DNA of 23,587 bases from DATATB01 sp036268995 (GTDB taxonomy: Bacteria; Planctomycetota; Planctomycetia; Pirellulales; PNKZ01), in assembly GCA_036268995.1 (NCBI GenBank), contig DATATB010000089.1:1-23587 (forward strand). Direction: 5' to 3'. Numbering within the stretch: position 1 is the first letter of the stretch; each line of letters begins with the position of its first letter. The position numbers and the translations under genes were made by a program. Positions 22,841-23,587 of the stretch are shown piece by piece. The notes below the pieces were generated by a model. The model saw only the letters and a program-made list of their open reading frames with translations, was not told the DNA's origin and did no database searches.

Positions 22841-23587
22841 ATGCACGCACGCGAAATACTCGAATTGGCTGCCTTAGCTTCCTGTCACGGGCCGGTATTG
22901 TTCCTGCCCTCCGAACCGGTCTCGGCCGACGCCTTGCACCGCTACTGGGCGGCGTCGAAATGCCGGATGGACCGCTGGAACCGGTCGTTGAAAACGGCCG
23001 ATCGCGGGCCGCCGCGTAGTGCGTCGCAACCCGGCTCGTTGTACTCGGTCGTCGAGGAGATTCTGGCCAGCGAGGTGCTGACGCGGGTATGGACCGCCGT
23101 GCTGGCCGGCCACGATCGGCTGATGGGCCGCCAGGAAGCCGAAATCATCGCGCTCAGCGTCTTCAGTGCCCACCAGGAGGCCCGGCGTAGGGCGCTCAAG
23201 CTGTTGATCGATGGCCCCGGCATCGATGCTTACGAATCGCTCCAGCTCAATCGTCTGCGTCGCCGGGCCGAACGCTGGAGCGATCTGCTCGTGGGCCATC
23301 TGACCGTCGGGGCCGACGTCGGCGAGTTCGCCGTGCATCCCGAGCGGGCCGCGCAATTCGGCGCCGATATGAAAACCACCGGCAACGGCATGAACGAAAC
23401 AGCCTGGCAATTGACGATGGCCTCGTTGCGGGCCGCCTTCCGCTACGGCCTCACTTGCCACGCCCCCAATTCCGACAGCAACGCGCAGATCGCAGCCTCG
23501 ATCCTGGCCTGTTTTCCGGCCGAGTCCTTCCTCTCCACCGGGCTATTCCCCAATGCCTGGACTCTGCGGCTGCTGGGCACGGCGGTC
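22841..23587 (+). CDS. Unidentified protein, cut by the right edge of the window
   Basis: At least 249 codons stay open to the window end in this frame. The sequence (MHAREILELAALASCHGPVLFLPSEPVSADALHRYWAASKCRMDRW..., later LLIDGPGIDAYESLQLNRLRRRAERWSDLLVGHLTVGADVGEFAVHPERAAQFGADM) is soluble, mostly helical in look and rich in Arg and Ala. I do not recognise the family. The frame is open back to an ATG at 22670, but residues encoded by 22670-22840 are low in order and Arg/Ser/Gln-rich, so the ATG at 22841 is preferred. Neither start has a good ribosome-binding site. The gap 22654-22840 holds nothing else I can assign. Confidence 0.65.
   Translation, partial: MHAREILELAALASCHGPVLFLPSEPVSADALHRYWAASKCRMDRWNRSLKTADRGPPRSASQPGSLYSVVEEILASEVLTRVWTAVLAGHDRLMGRQEAEIIALSVFSAHQEARRRALKLLIDGPGIDAYESLQLNRLRRRAERWSDLLVGHLTVGADVGEFAVHPERAAQFGADMKTTGNGMNETAWQLTMASLRAAFRYGLTCHAPNSDSNAQIAASILACFPAESFLSTGLFPNAWTLRLLGTAV

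Overview
The window is high-GC, gene-dense bacterial DNA that most likely comes from a planctomycete, probably of the Pirellulales type. This is an inference from content. The signs are a secreted Cys-type sulfatase, a ceramidase-like secreted hydrolase beside an FAD oxidoreductase, two ECF sigma factor modules with short or unusual partner proteins, a DUF1559/pseudopilin-like sequence, and many short palindromic interspersed repeats. No rRNA, tRNA, CRISPR array, transposase or prophage gene was found.

Layout. Positions 1-3051 are read leftward: the first codons of an unidentified gene, a two-part hairpin terminator, an FAD-dependent oxidoreductase and a ceramidase-like protein. Positions 3243-5969 are read rightward: a single-domain response regulator followed 21 bp later by a beta-class adenine DNA methyltransferase. 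The methyltransferase resembles the Mod subunit of type III-like systems but stops early inside an interspersed palindromic repeat, and no helicase or nuclease partner is present. Positions 6032-9760 are read leftward and form a TetR(CecR-like)-permease-ATPase-HlyD operon for a MacB/DevBCA-type tripartite exporter. It has a clear palindromic operator candidate just upstream and an ATGA start/stop overlap.

Positions 10078-11809 are read rightward: an ECF sigma factor, an 83-residue partner overlapping it by ATGA, and a MscS-type channel, closed by a hairpin terminator. Next come a sulfatase (rightward) and a CaiB/BaiF CoA-transferase (leftward), which converge with 9 bp between them. A small conserved-looking protein, aroB and dprA follow rightward, with a large inverted repeat ahead of aroB. 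A Ste24-like M48 protease (leftward) converges on dprA. After a gene-poor stretch of about 700 bp come a second ECF sigma factor, an overlapping membrane protein that joins an anti-sigma-like N-terminus to a pseudopilin/DUF1559-like C-terminus, a GT39-like membrane glycosyltransferase, and an unidentified CDS running off the right edge.

The most interesting items are the ECF/anti-sigma protein carrying a pseudopilin-like sensor part (19464-21072), the truncated Mod-type methyltransferase whose last residues are written by a repeat and which sits behind a lone receiver domain (3243-5998), and a REPIN-like repeat that supplies the N-terminal region of the sulfatase (12000-12091). No complete new defence or metabolic system could be demonstrated from the sequence alone.
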